DNA of 64,000 nucleotides from Amarobacter sp964507025 (GTDB lineage: Bacteria > Chloroflexota > Dehalococcoidia > Tepidiformales > Tepidiformaceae). Below the pieces are notes generated by a model, which was not told where the DNA came from, searched no databases, and was given only the letters and a program-made list of their open reading frames with translations. A program made the position numbers and the translations under genes. Positions within the stretch are counted from its first letter, which is position 1. Every line of letters begins with the position of its first letter. Location: the NCBI GenBank assembly GCA_964507025.1, contig CAZDOK010000001.1, positions 186,001 through 250,000 of the forward strand. Reading direction: 5' to 3'. Shown here one piece after another: positions 8,432 through 17,368 of this stretch.

Positions 8432-8683
8432 TCAGGCGAGCCGGACCGCGAGGCATGTCGTGGTCCGCTGCACACCCGAGACCTTCTGCACCGCATCGGT
8501 GATTGCATTACCGAGGCGATCGAGGTCGTCTGCTTCGAGCTGCACGATCACGTCGTACGGCCCCGTCACGGTATCCACCACCACCACCCTGGCGCCCGGG
8601 TAGGTGAACTCCTGGATGGCCGCGCTCACTGCCTTGGCCTTGCCAACATCGGTTTCGATCAGGACGTAGCCGCGCACGGCCAT
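8432..8683 (-). CDS. Stand-alone Lrp/AsnC ligand-binding (RAM) domain protein
   Basis: 83 aa, beginning MAVRGYVLIETDVGKAKAV. The whole protein matches the RAM effector-binding domain of Lrp/AsnC regulators (GPYDVIVQLEADDLDRLGNAI), with no DNA-binding domain. Such proteins bind amino acids or similar small molecules, or act as partners of full-length regulators. The ATG at 8683 has GGAGGGG eight bases upstream, so I prefer it over an upstream in-frame ATG. It is flanked by moeA (about 150 bases downstream) and the NHL lipoprotein gene, both on the same strand, with no evident functional link. No terminator is obvious in the gap to moeA. Confidence 0.78.
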   Translation of the reverse strand: MAVRGYVLIETDVGKAKAVSAAIQEFTYPGARVVVVDTVTGPYDVIVQLEADDLDRLGNAITDAVQKVSGVQRTTTCLAVRLA

Positions 8684-8754
8684 GGGGCTTCCCCTCCAGG
8701 TAAATGTTGGGGGCAATCATAGCGCATCCGGCAATCCGGTCCCGGCGCGGGCGT

Positions 8755-10818
8755 TCAACCAGACGCTTCTGGCAGTTCGAACTCCACCACGATCTCTGAT
8801 TGCGATGAGAGAGGCGTCACTACCACCGGCACCACGAGCTCGAACAACCCCACGAAGCAGAGCGCCTCCGCGCCGGTCCGGCAGTAGTATGCCGAGACCG
8901 TCGCCGTCAATGTGGCCGTTCCTTCGGCCAGTATCACTGGCACCGGAAACGAGGCCTCGTCCTGGTCGGTCGCCCAGGTCAGGGTGTGCTCGCCGAGCTC
9001 CACCACGGATCCATTGGAAGTCGCCAGATCCAGCTTGGATGGGGCCGATGCGTTGAGGTGGAAGTCCCCCGGCGTGCTGATGGTAAAGCGCAGGTTGCTC
9101 GACCCGGGAGCCACTCGGCGCTCGGGGAGTTCGACCCTGATCACGCGGCCAGGCGTTGCGCCGGCAATGGCCGAAAGGTTCGTGAGCGTCAACGTCGATA
9201 CCGCTCCGGTGGCCGGATCGTAGACCCGCACCAGGTGGTTGTTTGTATCCGCGACGTACACGACCCCCCCGGCGGCGGAGAGCCCGCCGGGCTCGTCGAA
9301 CTTCACGCTCCCGGCGACCCCGTCCGACCAGCCGCGGTCCGAGCCCGCGGCCGTCCCCACCTCTTTCGAGATGGGCTCGTACACGCGGAGGCGGTGGTTA
9401 TATGTGTCTGCCACATAGACAGCCCCGTCGAGGAGCGCGACGCCCTGGGGGTGCTGGAACTGGGCCTGCCGCCCACGCCCGTCGCGTTCCCCGTAGTCGA
9501 ACAGCCCGGTGCCCACGAGCGTCTCCACATCGCCTTCGCCTGCCAGTGGCACCCGGCGCACCGCGCTCGACTCGGGGTCGACCCAGTACAGGTATTCTCC
9601 GTCCGTCGCCAGGCCGGAGGGTTGCGCCAGCGTGGCCATCGTCAGTCGCGGGCCATCGTCGATACCCTCGCGGCTGGTCCCGGCGAACACCGAGACTTGC
9701 CGGGTCAGCAGATTCAGCGCCCAGATCTGGTGGGTACCAGCCATCGAGATGTACAGGTTGCCATCAGCGAGCAGCACGTCCCATGGAGACGCCATGGCGG
9801 TTTCGAGTGCCGACGACGGACCCACCGGCAGCCGCTGGAGCTGTTGCCCGGTGCCGGCGATGGTGGTCGTTTCGCCGCTGCCCAGGTCTATTGCCCGCAC
9901 CGCGTGGTTGCGAGTGTCGGCGACGAAGAGCGTCGAGCCATCGGCCGAGAGCGCAAGGCCGTGGGGCTGGCGGAACGCGGCTTCACCCGGGGCGCCATCA
10001 GCGAACCCCTCCTTGCCTGTCCCGAAGGCGCGCACGAGCGTGCCATCGAGCTTCGCCTCCAGGATGCGGTGGTGCCCGCTGTCGGCGATGAACAGGCGGC
10101 CGCGCTCGCCATCCGCCAGGACCTTGCCCGGATAGGACAGCACGGCCGTCGCTGGCGGTGCGGCCAGCGAGATCGGGAGAGGCTCTGGCGAAAGCTGCCC
10201 CTTTTCGCCGAACTCAGCTACGAGCGATGCAAGGATGGGCTGGAAGAGCTGGTACACGCCCTCGCCCGCATGGCCACCGACCAGGTTCCCGGCCGGGTCG
10301 ATGAGCACCAGTGTCGGCCAGGCGCTTGCACCGAACGTGCGCCACACCACGAAGTCCGGGTCGTTGATCACCGGGTGTTCGATGCCAAAGCGGCGGACGG
10401 CCTCGAGGATGCTCTCGTCCTCGTGCTCGGTCGCGTACTTCCCTGAGTGCACGCCAATGACCACGAGGTTGTCGCCGAACTCTTCCTCGAGCCGTTTCAG
10501 ATCCGGGATGATGTGTTGGCAGTTAATGCAGCCCAGTGTCCAGAAGTCGAGCAGTACCAGCCGGCCCTTGAGTTCATCGAGGGTGAGCGGCCGCTCGACG
10601 TTGAACCAGGTGACATCGCCGGGGATCGCCGGTGCCTGCTCGGTGCCTGCCCAGGAACGTTGTGATCCTTGCTGATCCGACACGTCAGCACCTCCGGCCG
10701 GTTCGGGCCGTGATCCCCCGCCGCTGCACGAGGTAGTCGCAAGCCCAAGGACAAGCAAGAGGCATGCAACCATGATACTGAGCGCCGGGGCGCGCGTGGG
10801 GCACGGCAACCGAAGCAT
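8755..10818 (-). CDS. Lipoprotein with thioredoxin-like domain and NHL-repeat propeller
   Basis: 687 aa. A lipoprotein signal (LGLATTSC, lipobox Cys at about residue 31) is followed by a thioredoxin/AhpC-type domain with VLLDFWTLGCINCQHIIPD, a CxxC redox pair. Then come several NHL/YVTN-type repeats (GRLFIADSGHHRILEAKL, TLFVADTRNHAVRAID, AVYVADTYNHRLRVYE, VVYVADTNNHLVRVYD) forming a beta-propeller, and a C-terminal beta-rich domain. This domain order resembles NHLRC2-type proteins. It would sit outside the membrane, possibly in thiol redox or electron transfer with the propeller binding a partner; the substrate is unknown. TACGAT at 10830-10825 lies six bases before the ATG, so the mRNA is probably leaderless. 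Divergent from pheS. Confidence 0.85.
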   Translation of the reverse strand: MLRLPCPTRAPALSIMVACLLLVLGLATTSCSGGGSRPEPAGGADVSDQQGSQRSWAGTEQAPAIPGDVTWFNVERPLTLDELKGRLVLLDFWTLGCINCQHIIPDLKRLEEEFGDNLVVIGVHSGKYATEHEDESILEAVRRFGIEHPVINDPDFVVWRTFGASAWPTLVLIDPAGNLVGGHAGEGVYQLFQPILASLVAEFGEKGQLSPEPLPISLAAPPATAVLSYPGKVLADGERGRLFIADSGHHRILEAKLDGTLVRAFGTGKEGFADGAPGEAAFRQPHGLALSADGSTLFVADTRNHAVRAIDLGSGETTTIAGTGQQLQRLPVGPSSALETAMASPWDVLLADGNLYISMAGTHQIWALNLLTRQVSVFAGTSREGIDDGPRLTMATLAQPSGLATDGEYLYWVDPESSAVRRVPLAGEGDVETLVGTGLFDYGERDGRGRQAQFQHPQGVALLDGAVYVADTYNHRLRVYEPISKEVGTAAGSDRGWSDGVAGSVKFDEPGGLSAAGGVVYVADTNNHLVRVYDPATGAVSTLTLTNLSAIAGATPGRVIRVELPERRVAPGSSNLRFTISTPGDFHLNASAPSKLDLATSNGSVVELGEHTLTWATDQDEASFPVPVILAEGTATLTATVSAYYCRTGAEALCFVGLFELVVPVVVTPLSSQSEIVVEFELPEASG

Positions 10819-10824
10819 CCTGGC

Positions 10825-10898
10825 ATCGTACGCCCCCGCCCCGAACGGCCGGGTAAGGCTGCTCAGAGTCGGACGCTAACGGCAGCAGACCCTATACT
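10825..10898. promoter_or_regulatory. Divergent -10 boxes, NHL lipoprotein and pheS
   Basis: Minus strand TACGAT at 10830-10825, six bases before the lipoprotein ATG (10818). Plus strand TATACT at 10893-10898, ten bases before the pheS ATG (10909). No clear -35 element was recognised on either strand. Confidence 0.55.
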
Positions 10899-10908
10899 TC
10901 GCAGTCCC

Positions 10909-11967
10909 ATGCCTGATCGAGATCCGCACATCGAGAGCCTGCGCATCGAGGCGCTGGCAGCGCTCGCCTCGGCTTCCGACGAAGCCGGGCTGGAACAATG
11001 GCGAATCACCTACTTCGGCCGCCAGGATGGCCGTATTACCGCGCTCCTCCGCTCGATCAAGGACGTGCCGGCCGAACAGCGTGGCGCGTTTGGCGCCGCG
11101 GCGAACGCCGCCAGGGCCGAGCTCGAAACCGCCCTCGATGCGCGCCGCGATGAGCTGAAGCGGGCTGCTCTGGAAGCGCTCACGACCCGGGCCGCTCTCG
11201 ATGTCACCCTGCCCGGGAGGCCCCAGCCGCTTGGCCGACTGCACCCGGTGACGCAGACCATGCGCGACTGCCTGGCCGCCTTCAAGGAGATGGGCTTCCG
11301 CGTCGCCGAAGGTCCCGAGGTCGAGTGGGCCCGGTATAACTTTGACGCCGCCCGCATTCCCGAGGACCACCCTGCCCGCGACATGTGGGACACCATCTGG
11401 GTGAACACGCTCGTCGATGGACAGCGCAACATGCTCCTCCGCACCCACACGACGCCGAACCAGATCCGGGTGATGGAGCGCACGCCGGAGCCGCCCGTGC
11501 GGGTCGTAGTGCCTGGCAAGTGCTACCGCCAGGAAGCGACCGACGCAACGCACGAGTGGATGCTCACCCAGATCGAGGGTCTGGCGGTCGACAAAGGGAT
11601 TCGCATGACCGACCTCAAGGGAGTGCTCTACGGCTGGGCCCGCAAGATGTTCGGCGCCGACCGCAAGATCATCTTCCACCACAGTTACTTCCCGTTCGTC
11701 GAGCCCGGCATCGAGATGGCGATCGACTGCTTCATTTGCCGTGGCAGTGGCGCCTCGTGCCACACCTGCCACGGTACCGGCTGGATTGAGATCCTTGGTG
11801 CTGGCATGGTCCACCCCGAAATCATCGATAACGCCGGCTATGACTCCTCTCGCGTGACCGGCTTCGCCTTCGGCGTTGGCGTGGAGCGTGTCGCCCTTCT
11901 CCGATGGGGCATCGAGGACATCCGCAACTTCTACGCGAACGACATCCGCTTCCTGAGCCAGTTCTAG
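10909..11967 (+). CDS. pheS: Phenylalanyl-tRNA synthetase alpha subunit
   Basis: 352 aa, class II synthetase catalytic subunit of the alpha2-beta2 enzyme. After an N-terminal coiled-coil region (residues 1-85), PGRPQPLGRLHPVTQ opens the catalytic core; motif 2 is near GKCYRQEATDATHEWM and motif 3 near GFAFGVGVERVALLRWG. Between them YFPFVEPGIEM is followed by CFICRGSGASCHTCHGTGW, a four-Cys zinc-like insertion also present in thermophile-type PheS proteins. The start is ten bases from a TATACT -10 box with no Shine-Dalgarno, so it is near leaderless. pheT follows 10 bases after the stop. Confidence 0.95.
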   Translation: MPDRDPHIESLRIEALAALASASDEAGLEQWRITYFGRQDGRITALLRSIKDVPAEQRGAFGAAANAARAELETALDARRDELKRAALEALTTRAALDVTLPGRPQPLGRLHPVTQTMRDCLAAFKEMGFRVAEGPEVEWARYNFDAARIPEDHPARDMWDTIWVNTLVDGQRNMLLRTHTTPNQIRVMERTPEPPVRVVVPGKCYRQEATDATHEWMLTQIEGLAVDKGIRMTDLKGVLYGWARKMFGADRKIIFHHSYFPFVEPGIEMAIDCFICRGSGASCHTCHGTGWIEILGAGMVHPEIIDNAGYDSSRVTGFAFGVGVERVALLRWGIEDIRNFYANDIRFLSQF

Positions 11968-11977
11968 GAGGTACGCC

Positions 11978-14398
11978 GTGAAACTGTCCCTCAACTGGCT
12001 TCGCGAACTCGTTGAAGTCGACCTGCCCGTTCCCGAGCTGGCACGGCGTCTCATCGACGCCACCGCGGAGGTGGAGGGTTGGGAGACCATCGGGGCCCAA
12101 TGGGAACCAGACAAAATCCGCGTCGCGAAGGTTCTCGCCGTCGAGCCCCACCCCAACGCCGATCGTCTGCGCCTGGTCACCGTCGATGCCGGCAGTGGCA
12201 CGCAGCAGGTGGTCTGTGGCGCGCCGAATGTGGCAGCGGGTCAGAAGGTCGCCTTCGCCACCGAGGGCGCCCGGTTGCGCGATGGCCACACCGGAGAGCC
12301 CACCGTGCTCAAGCTCCGCCCCATCCGAGGGGTCGAGTCCGCCGGTATGGTCCTGAGTGAGAAAGAACTCGGCCTGAGCGACGAACATGAGGGCATCCTC
12401 GTCCTGCCCGAGGACGCCGTCATCGGCCGCCCGCTCGTCGAGGTCCTCGGCGACGTTGTCTTTGATATCTCCACCTGGGCGAATCGCGCCGACCTGCTTG
12501 GCGTCCTCGGATTCGCACGCGAGACGGCTGCGCTAACCGGCAAGGTCCTGCGCGAGCCCGACCGCTCGTACTCCGCCTCGGAGCGCAACGTCGACGACTT
12601 CATCTCGGTGACCATCGATGCCCCCGACCTCTGCCGCCGCTTCACGGCCTCCGTCATCGAGAACGTCGCCATCGCCCCGTCGCCACAGTGGATGCAGGAA
12701 CGCCTGCTCAAGGCCGGAATGCGGCCGATCAACAACGTGGTCGATATCACGAACTACGTGATGCTCGAAACGGGGCAACCTCTCCACGCGTTCGACTATG
12801 ACCTCGTGCGCGGCAAGAAGATCGTCGCCCGGCGGGCGATGGCCGGCGAGAAACTTCTCACGCTCGATGGCGTCGAGCGCGAGTTCGACGCCGAGATGCT
12901 GCTTATCTGCGACGGTGGCGGGCCCGTCGGTATCGCGGGCGTGATGGGCGGCGGCAACAGCGAGGTGAGCCAGGGCACGAAGACTGTCCTGCTCGAAGTC
13001 GCGAATTTTCGAGCAGGCTCCATCCGGCGCACGTCCACGCTGCTGAAGCTCCGCACGGAGGCTTCGCTGCGGTTCGAGAAAGGCATCGGCCCCGAGATGG
13101 CTGAGTACGCACAGCGCCGGGCGCTCCACCTGTTCGAGCGTCTCACCGGCGGTTCAGTCGCGGCTGGCCTCGTCGATGTCTATCCCGGGAGGCAGCCACG
13201 GCCCACCATCATCGTCGAGGCTGAGCGCATCGCCCGGGTTCTGGGGATCGAGGTTCCCGTGGACGACGTGCGCCGGATCCTGACCGACCTCGGGTTCGTC
13301 TGTCACTTCGTCCCACCCGGCAAGTACAGTGTCCAGCCACCCGACTGGCGCCCGGACGTGGAGATACCGGACGACGTCATCGAGGACATCGGCCGCATCC
13401 ACGGGTACGACAAGCTTCCCGCGACTATGTTGCGCGGCACCCTCCCTGACCCCGAGCCCAACCCGCTCATGGACCTGCGGGAACGCGTGCGCGACCTGGC
13501 GGCTGCCACCGGGTTCCAGGAGATCATTACCTACACCCTGACCGACAAGGCCAGGCTCGACCGCATGGTGCCGCCCGGTGATCCGCGCCGCCGGGACCCA
13601 CTCGCCGTCGTGAACCCGGTCGCGGCCCAGCACACGTACTTGCGCACCTCCGTTCGTCCCTCGCTGCTGGAAACGTTCGCCACGAATCGGAGGCATGCCG
13701 AGACCGGCCTGCGGCTGTTCGAAATCGGCTTCGAGTACCTGCCCGCCGAGGCCGACCTTCCCCACGAGCGGCCCGTCCTGTGCGCGGTACTTGGCGGTCC
13801 AAGGGAGACTCGATGGGGCCGGCCCGGTGCGGAGCACCTCGACTTCTTCGACGCGAAGGGCGCCGTCGAGGCTATCTTCGACCACCTGGGCGTCCGCGTG
13901 ACGTTCGCCCCGCGCAGGGAATTCGGCCTGCTGGAAGGCCACACGGCCGAAGTGCGCGCCGGCAAGGATGTGCTCGGCATCCTTGGCCAGGTGCACCCCG
14001 GAACCGCAAGCGCCTTTGACATCGATGAGCCCGTCTTCCTGGTCGAACTCTGGCTCGAGGATGTGGTGCGTCACCTTCCCGAGCGCCCGGAATACGCTGC
14101 GCCATCGAAGTTCCCTGAGGTCCGGCAGGACCTCGCACTGGTCGTCGATGACGGAACCCCCGCTGGCCGCGTGCTGGAGCTGGTGCGCTCTCACCGGAGC
14201 GGCGGTGTCAGGATCCGAGCTGACGTCTTCGACGAGTACCGCGGTGCCGGCATCCCCGAGGGAAAGAAGTCGCTCGCCCTGCGGCTTCGCTTCCAGGCCG
14301 ACGACCGCACCCTCACCGATAGCGACGTGGCGAAGATCCAGCAAGGGCTGCTGGTTCGACTCGGGAAGGAAATGGGCGCCTCGCTGCGCGGCGGCTGA
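11978..14398 (+). CDS. pheT: Phenylalanyl-tRNA synthetase beta subunit
   Basis: 806 aa, the usual length. It starts MKLSLNWLRELVEVD and carries, in order, a tRNA-binding EMAP-like domain (residues ~39-150, VLAVEPHPNADRLRLVTVD), the B3/B4 editing domain (MRPINNVVDITNYVMLE, HAFD), the B5 domain (DWRPDVEIPDDVIEDIGRIHG), the catalytic-like core and a C-terminal ferredoxin-fold anticodon-binding domain (KFPEVRQDLALVVDD). AGGAGG lies at 11967-11972, six bases before the start codon. Forms the heterotetramer with PheS. It converges on the WecA-like gene with a 15-base gap. Confidence 0.95.
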   Translation: MKLSLNWLRELVEVDLPVPELARRLIDATAEVEGWETIGAQWEPDKIRVAKVLAVEPHPNADRLRLVTVDAGSGTQQVVCGAPNVAAGQKVAFATEGARLRDGHTGEPTVLKLRPIRGVESAGMVLSEKELGLSDEHEGILVLPEDAVIGRPLVEVLGDVVFDISTWANRADLLGVLGFARETAALTGKVLREPDRSYSASERNVDDFISVTIDAPDLCRRFTASVIENVAIAPSPQWMQERLLKAGMRPINNVVDITNYVMLETGQPLHAFDYDLVRGKKIVARRAMAGEKLLTLDGVEREFDAEMLLICDGGGPVGIAGVMGGGNSEVSQGTKTVLLEVANFRAGSIRRTSTLLKLRTEASLRFEKGIGPEMAEYAQRRALHLFERLTGGSVAAGLVDVYPGRQPRPTIIVEAERIARVLGIEVPVDDVRRILTDLGFVCHFVPPGKYSVQPPDWRPDVEIPDDVIEDIGRIHGYDKLPATMLRGTLPDPEPNPLMDLRERVRDLAAATGFQEIITYTLTDKARLDRMVPPGDPRRRDPLAVVNPVAAQHTYLRTSVRPSLLETFATNRRHAETGLRLFEIGFEYLPAEADLPHERPVLCAVLGGPRETRWGRPGAEHLDFFDAKGAVEAIFDHLGVRVTFAPRREFGLLEGHTAEVRAGKDVLGILGQVHPGTASAFDIDEPVFLVELWLEDVVRHLPERPEYAAPSKFPEVRQDLALVVDDGTPAGRVLELVRSHRSGGVRIRADVFDEYRGAGIPEGKKSLALRLRFQADDRTLTDSDVAKIQQGLLVRLGKEMGASLRGG

Positions 14399-14413
14399 AC
14401 GCCCGCCGCCTGG

Positions 14414-15502
14414 TCAGACCCGTTCTTCGGCCTGCCTGCCCCGTCCTCGGAGGCTGAGCACCCGCGCGGAGTTCCACATCGAGGACCCGTAGCCAAGCAC
14501 CAGGATGAGCACGATCGCGAACAGCACCACGCCGCCACCCACCACGGCCGAACCCATGCTCTTGTACCAGACATGCGCCAGCACGGCCCCCGCGCAGAAC
14601 ACTGCGGTGAGGGCGTAGGTCGCCAGCGTGACCTGGAGCGGCGAGAGCCCGAGCAGCCGCTCGATCCGGTCGTGGAAGTGGTCGAAGTCCGCAAGCATGG
14701 GGTGCTTTCCATCGAGGAAACGGCGCAGGAAGGCTACGCCCGTATCGAGTAGAGGCAGGCCCAACGCGACAACCGGGATATAGAGCGGCACCCGGCCGGT
14801 CGAATCGAGCGACCCCGCCACGCTCAACCCGGCGATGGTGAACCCGAGCAGGTATGCACCGGAATCTCCGAGAAAACGGCTTGCCTTCGTCAGGTTGAAC
14901 GGGAGGAATCCGAGAGAGGCGCCGGCCAGCGCGGCGAAGAGCATGGCAATCAGGTCGTGGCCGAGGTCCCAGGCGATATACGACATGGTAGCCGCGACCA
15001 TCGCGCCAATCCCGGCCGCCACGCCGTCCCGCCCATCGATGAGATTGATCGCGTTGGTCACCGCGACGATCCAGAGGACGGTGACCAACGGGTCTGTGAA
15101 TCCAAGCTCGAGGGTCCCACCGCCTGGCAGCGTCATTTCGCCGATGTGGAAGCCGCTCAGGTAGAGCACCACCGCGGCGGCGACCTGGGTCGCCAGCTTG
15201 ATCGACCAGTCGACATCGCGGAAGTCGTCCCGAGCACCTACCGCACAGACCGCGGCACCGCATACGGCGAGAGCCAACAGCTGGCGGAAGTCACCCGAAA
15301 TGAAGTCGCGAGCCTGTCCCGAAAAGAGCGCCATGATGAACGGCGCCGCAACGAACGCCGCCAGGATGCTCAGACCGCCGATCTTGGGGATGAGCTCGCC
15401 ACGCCGGCCCGCCTTGGTCGGCAACCGCAGGAGCGCTGTCAACGGAAATGCCACCAGCAATGCGACAACGGCTATCCCGACTTCGAGGCCCAAGGATCGC
15501 AC
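14414..15502 (-). CDS. WecA/MraY-type polyprenyl-phosphate glycosyl-1-phosphate transferase
   Basis: 362 aa with about ten hydrophobic segments. It would transfer a sugar-1-phosphate from a UDP-sugar to undecaprenyl phosphate, starting a cell-wall or capsule glycan. Family motifs are DDFRDVDWSIKL (catalytic DDxxD region), NLIDGRDGVAAG, FLGDSGAYLLGF and the histidine motif DHFHDRIERLLG. The usual Asp-Gly-Leu-Asp-Gly appears here as DGRDG. A separate, clear mraY lies in the division cluster, so this copy is more likely the WecA/TagO-type enzyme for a secondary polymer, perhaps the one served by the glycosyltransferases at 2.9-4.9 kb. That link is inference. It starts with ATG or GTG close to 15502. 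Confidence 0.85.
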   Translation of the reverse strand: MRSLGLEVGIAVVALLVAFPLTALLRLPTKAGRRGELIPKIGGLSILAAFVAAPFIMALFSGQARDFISGDFRQLLALAVCGAAVCAVGARDDFRDVDWSIKLATQVAAAVVLYLSGFHIGEMTLPGGGTLELGFTDPLVTVLWIVAVTNAINLIDGRDGVAAGIGAMVAATMSYIAWDLGHDLIAMLFAALAGASLGFLPFNLTKASRFLGDSGAYLLGFTIAGLSVAGSLDSTGRVPLYIPVVALGLPLLDTGVAFLRRFLDGKHPMLADFDHFHDRIERLLGLSPLQVTLATYALTAVFCAGAVLAHVWYKSMGSAVVGGGVVLFAIVLILVLGYGSSMWNSARVLSLRGRGRQAEERV

Positions 15503-15554
15503 CCTGCCGGCAAGTGCGCCGTCGCACGAATCCTACGCGGTTTCGACCGGATGG

Positions 15555-16253
15555 TCAGCCGGTAAGGGCGTTCCGTCCCCGGACGCGCAACTCGCCATCG
15601 TGCATCTCAATGATGCGGTCGGCCAGTTCGGCCATCGCCATGTCGTGCGTCACCATGAGGCCGAGCTTTCCCCGGCTCTTCACTTCGTGAATGAGCGACT
15701 CCACCACCTGGCGGCCGCGCGCCGAATCGAGGCTCGCCGTGGGCTCGTCCACGAGCACCAGCTCCGGGTCGTTCATCAATGCCCGGCCGATGGCCACACG
15801 CTGACGTTCGCCGCCGCTGAGCTCGGTCGCGAGCGCATCCGCCCGCCGGGTCAGCCCCAGTTCCTCCAGGAGTTGATCGGCGCGGCGACGCGCGGCACGC
15901 CTGTTGGCTCCCGTGATGTGGCTCATCACCAACAGGTTCTCCCGGGCCGTCAGGAACGGCAGCAGGTTGTTCGCCTGGAACACGTAGCCCACCGATTCCC
16001 GGCGGTACGCCGCCTGTTGCGCGCTGCTGAGGCCGGCGATATCCCGTCCGTTGACCACGATGGCCCCGCTCGTTGGAGTCAGGAGGCCGCCGATCATCGC
16101 GAGCAGCGTGGTCTTTCCTGAGCCGCTCGGACCGACGACCGCGACGAACTCGCCCGGTTCCGTGCTGAAGTTCGCATGCTGCACCGCCTGCACTGCCTGC
16201 TCGCCATGGCCATACGTTTTCGAAAGGTCCTGGACCATCAGGGTGACGCTCAT
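15555..16253 (-). CDS. ABC transporter ATP-binding protein (LolD/MacB/DevA type)
   Basis: 232 aa, starting MSVTLMVQDLSKTYGHG. Walker A GPSGSGKTTLL, the Q-loop in YVFQANNLLPF, the ABC signature LSGGERQRVAIGRAL, Walker B LVLVDEPTASLD and the switch His in MVTHD are all present, so it should hydrolyse ATP. The sequence type is that of ATPases partnering FtsX/MacB-fold permeases. The frame continues upstream to 16709, but that part is only an antisense-type extension over the permease gene. Eleven bases separate it from the permease stop. Substrate unknown: lipoprotein, peptide or drug export are the usual roles in this group. Confidence 0.92.
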   Translation of the reverse strand: MSVTLMVQDLSKTYGHGEQAVQAVQHANFSTEPGEFVAVVGPSGSGKTTLLAMIGGLLTPTSGAIVVNGRDIAGLSSAQQAAYRRESVGYVFQANNLLPFLTARENLLVMSHITGANRRAARRRADQLLEELGLTRRADALATELSGGERQRVAIGRALMNDPELVLVDEPTASLDSARGRQVVESLIHEVKSRGKLGLMVTHDMAMAELADRIIEMHDGELRVRGRNALTG

Positions 16254-16264
16254 CGTGCGGCTCC

Positions 16265-17368
16265 TTACTGCTGCTGCCCGAGGGCGATGATCGGGTCGAC
16301 GCGGGCGACCTGCCGCCCGGAGAACATGGCGCCCACCACCGCCATCAACACCAGCAACACGGAAGTGGTGATGAACGTGCCCGTGGTGAATGCGATGGGC
16401 ACCGGGTTTGGCGCCTGCTGGATCAGCCGGTTGGTTGCCCAGGTCAGCGGGATTGCGATGCCGACTCCCACCACCGCGATGGCCAGCACCTGGACCAGCA
16501 CCTGCCGGAAGAGGAAGAAGGAGCTGGCGCCCACCGCCTTGAGCATCCCGATCTGGCCGATCTTCTGGAGCGTGAGCACGTAGAAGAACACGCCGATGAC
16601 GAGTCCCCCAATCAGATAGCCGAACGCGCGCAGCGCCTGCACCGTCGATTGCTGGCCCGAGACGCCCTCGATATTCGCGAATGCGGTAGATTTCGACACG
16701 GCTTCCCATCCGGTACCGCGTTTCCCGGCGAGGCCGTCCCCCTTGAGCAGCACGATGGAGGCGACGGGCGTCTCCGCCCCCACCAGACCGTACTTCAGTT
16801 CCTGCCAGGTGCTTCGCAGCAGGTAGACCGATGGTTGGAAGAAGAACGCGCCCTCGTTCGTCTCCCCAACAATGCGGAACTCCCGCTCGACCAACCGCAC
16901 CGAAATCGTCACGGTGTCGCCCACCTCGAGCCCCGAGTACCGCAAGAAGCTGCGGTCCACCAGGAGACCATCCGTGTCGTCCCGGGCCAACATGCGGCCG
17001 TCCACGACCTTTGGCTCGGCGATGGTTCCCGGGTCGAAGGCGAGGAACGCCGCCGACTCGATCTCCCCGGAATCCTTGCGGTAGTTCGCCGCCATGTAAC
17101 CGAGCGGCGCGCTCTCATCCGCGCTCGATTCGGCCGTGATCCGGTCGACCTGGTCCTGGCTTAGCTCCGAGCGGATGACGCTCAGTCCCGCGCGGTCCGA
17201 ATAGGCGACCGCGTCGGCATCGAAGTTGCGGAGCGCGCTCCCTGCCTGTTCATTGAGCCCGACGCCGAGGCCATTGATCATCAGCACCAGGTAACTGATG
17301 AGCGTGACGATCAGCGCGATGAGCGCAAACTGGAACTTTCGCCGCCTGATTTCGAGCAGCCCTATCAC
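16265..17368 (-). CDS. FtsX/MacB-fold ABC transporter permease
   Basis: 367 aa from a GTG at 17368 that overlaps the TGA of tetR (GTGA), so the two are translationally coupled. A first membrane segment (FALIALIVTLISYLVLMI, residues ~13-35) is followed by a large extracytoplasmic domain of roughly 200 residues and then three more segments near the C-terminus (YLIGGLVIGVFFYVLTL, LVQVLAIAVVGVGIAIPLT, LLVLMAVVGAMFSG). LKAVGASSFFLFRQVLVQ is the coupling helix typical of FtsX-domain permeases. It closes with RVDPIIALGQQQ, another family hallmark. With the ATPase it forms a TetR-regulated exporter. Confidence 0.87.
   Translation of the reverse strand: MIGLLEIRRRKFQFALIALIVTLISYLVLMINGLGVGLNEQAGSALRNFDADAVAYSDRAGLSVIRSELSQDQVDRITAESSADESAPLGYMAANYRKDSGEIESAAFLAFDPGTIAEPKVVDGRMLARDDTDGLLVDRSFLRYSGLEVGDTVTISVRLVEREFRIVGETNEGAFFFQPSVYLLRSTWQELKYGLVGAETPVASIVLLKGDGLAGKRGTGWEAVSKSTAFANIEGVSGQQSTVQALRAFGYLIGGLVIGVFFYVLTLQKIGQIGMLKAVGASSFFLFRQVLVQVLAIAVVGVGIAIPLTWATNRLIQQAPNPVPIAFTTGTFITTSVLLVLMAVVGAMFSGRQVARVDPIIALGQQQ

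Noticed and set aside
8986..10446. 486-codon open frame on the plus strand opposite the NHL lipoprotein gene
   Set aside because: It is antisense to a gene with clear domains, has Arg/His/Gly-rich shadow composition and no motif of its own. Long antisense frames are expected at this GC content.
16254..16709. N-terminal extension of the ABC ATPase frame
   Set aside because: The extension overlaps the permease gene in another frame and lacks conserved sequence; the ATPase starts naturally at MSVTL (16253).
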